Assembly: GCA_958429225.1 (NCBI GenBank) | Contig: CAUAJB010000082.1 | Location: forward strand, 1-6,587 | Direction of reading: 5' to 3' | Length of the DNA stretch: 6,587 bases | Origin: an uncultured Collinsella sp. | GTDB taxonomy: Bacteria; Actinomycetota; Coriobacteriia; Coriobacteriales; Coriobacteriaceae | Part shown: positions 6,531 through 6,587 of the stretch, in pieces | Position numbering within the stretch: the stretch's first letter is position 1 | Layout of the letters: each line of letters starts with the position of its first letter | Program-made: the position numbers and the translations under genes | The notes under the pieces: generated by a model | Told to the model about the DNA's origin: nothing | The model's database searches: none | Seen by the model: the letters and a program-made list of their open reading frames with translations, nothing else

Positions 6531-6587
6531 CGGGACGTGGCGCAGTTTGGTAGCGCGCCTGCTTTGGGAGCAGGATGTCGCAGGTTC
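6531..6587 (+). tRNA. tRNA-Pro (anticodon TGG), 3' end cut by the window edge
   Basis: The first 57 nt of a tRNA are present. The acceptor 5' strand is CGGGACG (6531-6537), beginning with C as bacterial tRNA-Pro does. The D stem pairs GCGC (6540-6543) with GCGC (6553-6556). The anticodon stem pairs CCTGC (6558-6562) with GCAGG (6570-6574) around the loop TTTGGGA. The anticodon is TGG (6565-6567), read as proline, with G37 following as is usual for tRNA-Pro. A five-base variable loop (6575-6579) leads into GCAGG TTC of the T arm. The rest of the T arm, the acceptor 3' strand and any encoded CCA lie beyond the window. Confidence 0.95.

Overview
This is a GC-rich bacterial window in which every gene is on the + strand. 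The gene content points to a strict anaerobe: an oxygen-sensitive activase of the 2-hydroxyacyl-CoA dehydratase type, a selenoprotein selenophosphate synthetase, and a selenium-handling module of the kind found in anaerobic Firmicutes and Actinobacteria. The codon preference (GCC, CTC, CGC, GTG, GAG) together with this gene set suggests a coriobacterium such as Collinsella. That assignment is an inference from style and context, because no marker gene fixes the taxon.

Region 1 (1-5003) reads as one compact selenium operon. It holds the 3' part of a BadF/HgdC-type ATPase (activase), a GT4-type glycosyltransferase, selD, a two-domain YedF, a small DUF3343 Se/S-carrier-like protein, and a class-V aminotransferase fold cysteine desulfurase of the EF2568 type. 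Gaps are 14, -8, 60, 19 and -4 nt. A strong intrinsic terminator at 5027-5061 closes the operon. The last four genes form a coherent chain: the desulfurase could mobilise Se (or S) as a persulfide or perselenide, YedF and the DUF3343 protein have exposed cysteines suited to carrying it, and SelD turns selenide plus ATP into selenophosphate.

The main structural point is that selD is split by an in-frame TGA (1908-1910). The reading frame runs from ATG 1860 through this TGA to 2909. The TGA falls at residue 17, the position of the catalytic Cys17 of E. coli SelD, and the essential Lys20 is also in register. A hairpin with an AGGUC apical sequence follows at bacterial-SECIS distance. The protein is therefore a 349-residue selenoprotein, and an ordinary gene caller would lose its first 20 residues. 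The glycosyltransferase overlaps selD by 8 nt, so the two are probably translationally coupled. A sugar transferase tied to selenophosphate supply has a precedent in the selenosugar synthase SenB, but no such product is established for this gene.

Region 2 (5081-6439) is a branched-chain amino acid carrier (BrnQ/LIVCS family), separated from the selenium genes by the terminator. Region 3 (6440-6587) holds a good sigma-70 promoter (TTGCAC, 17 nt, TATAAT) and the first 57 nt of a tRNA-Pro(TGG) gene cut by the window edge. There are no CRISPR arrays, insertion sequences or long repeats.
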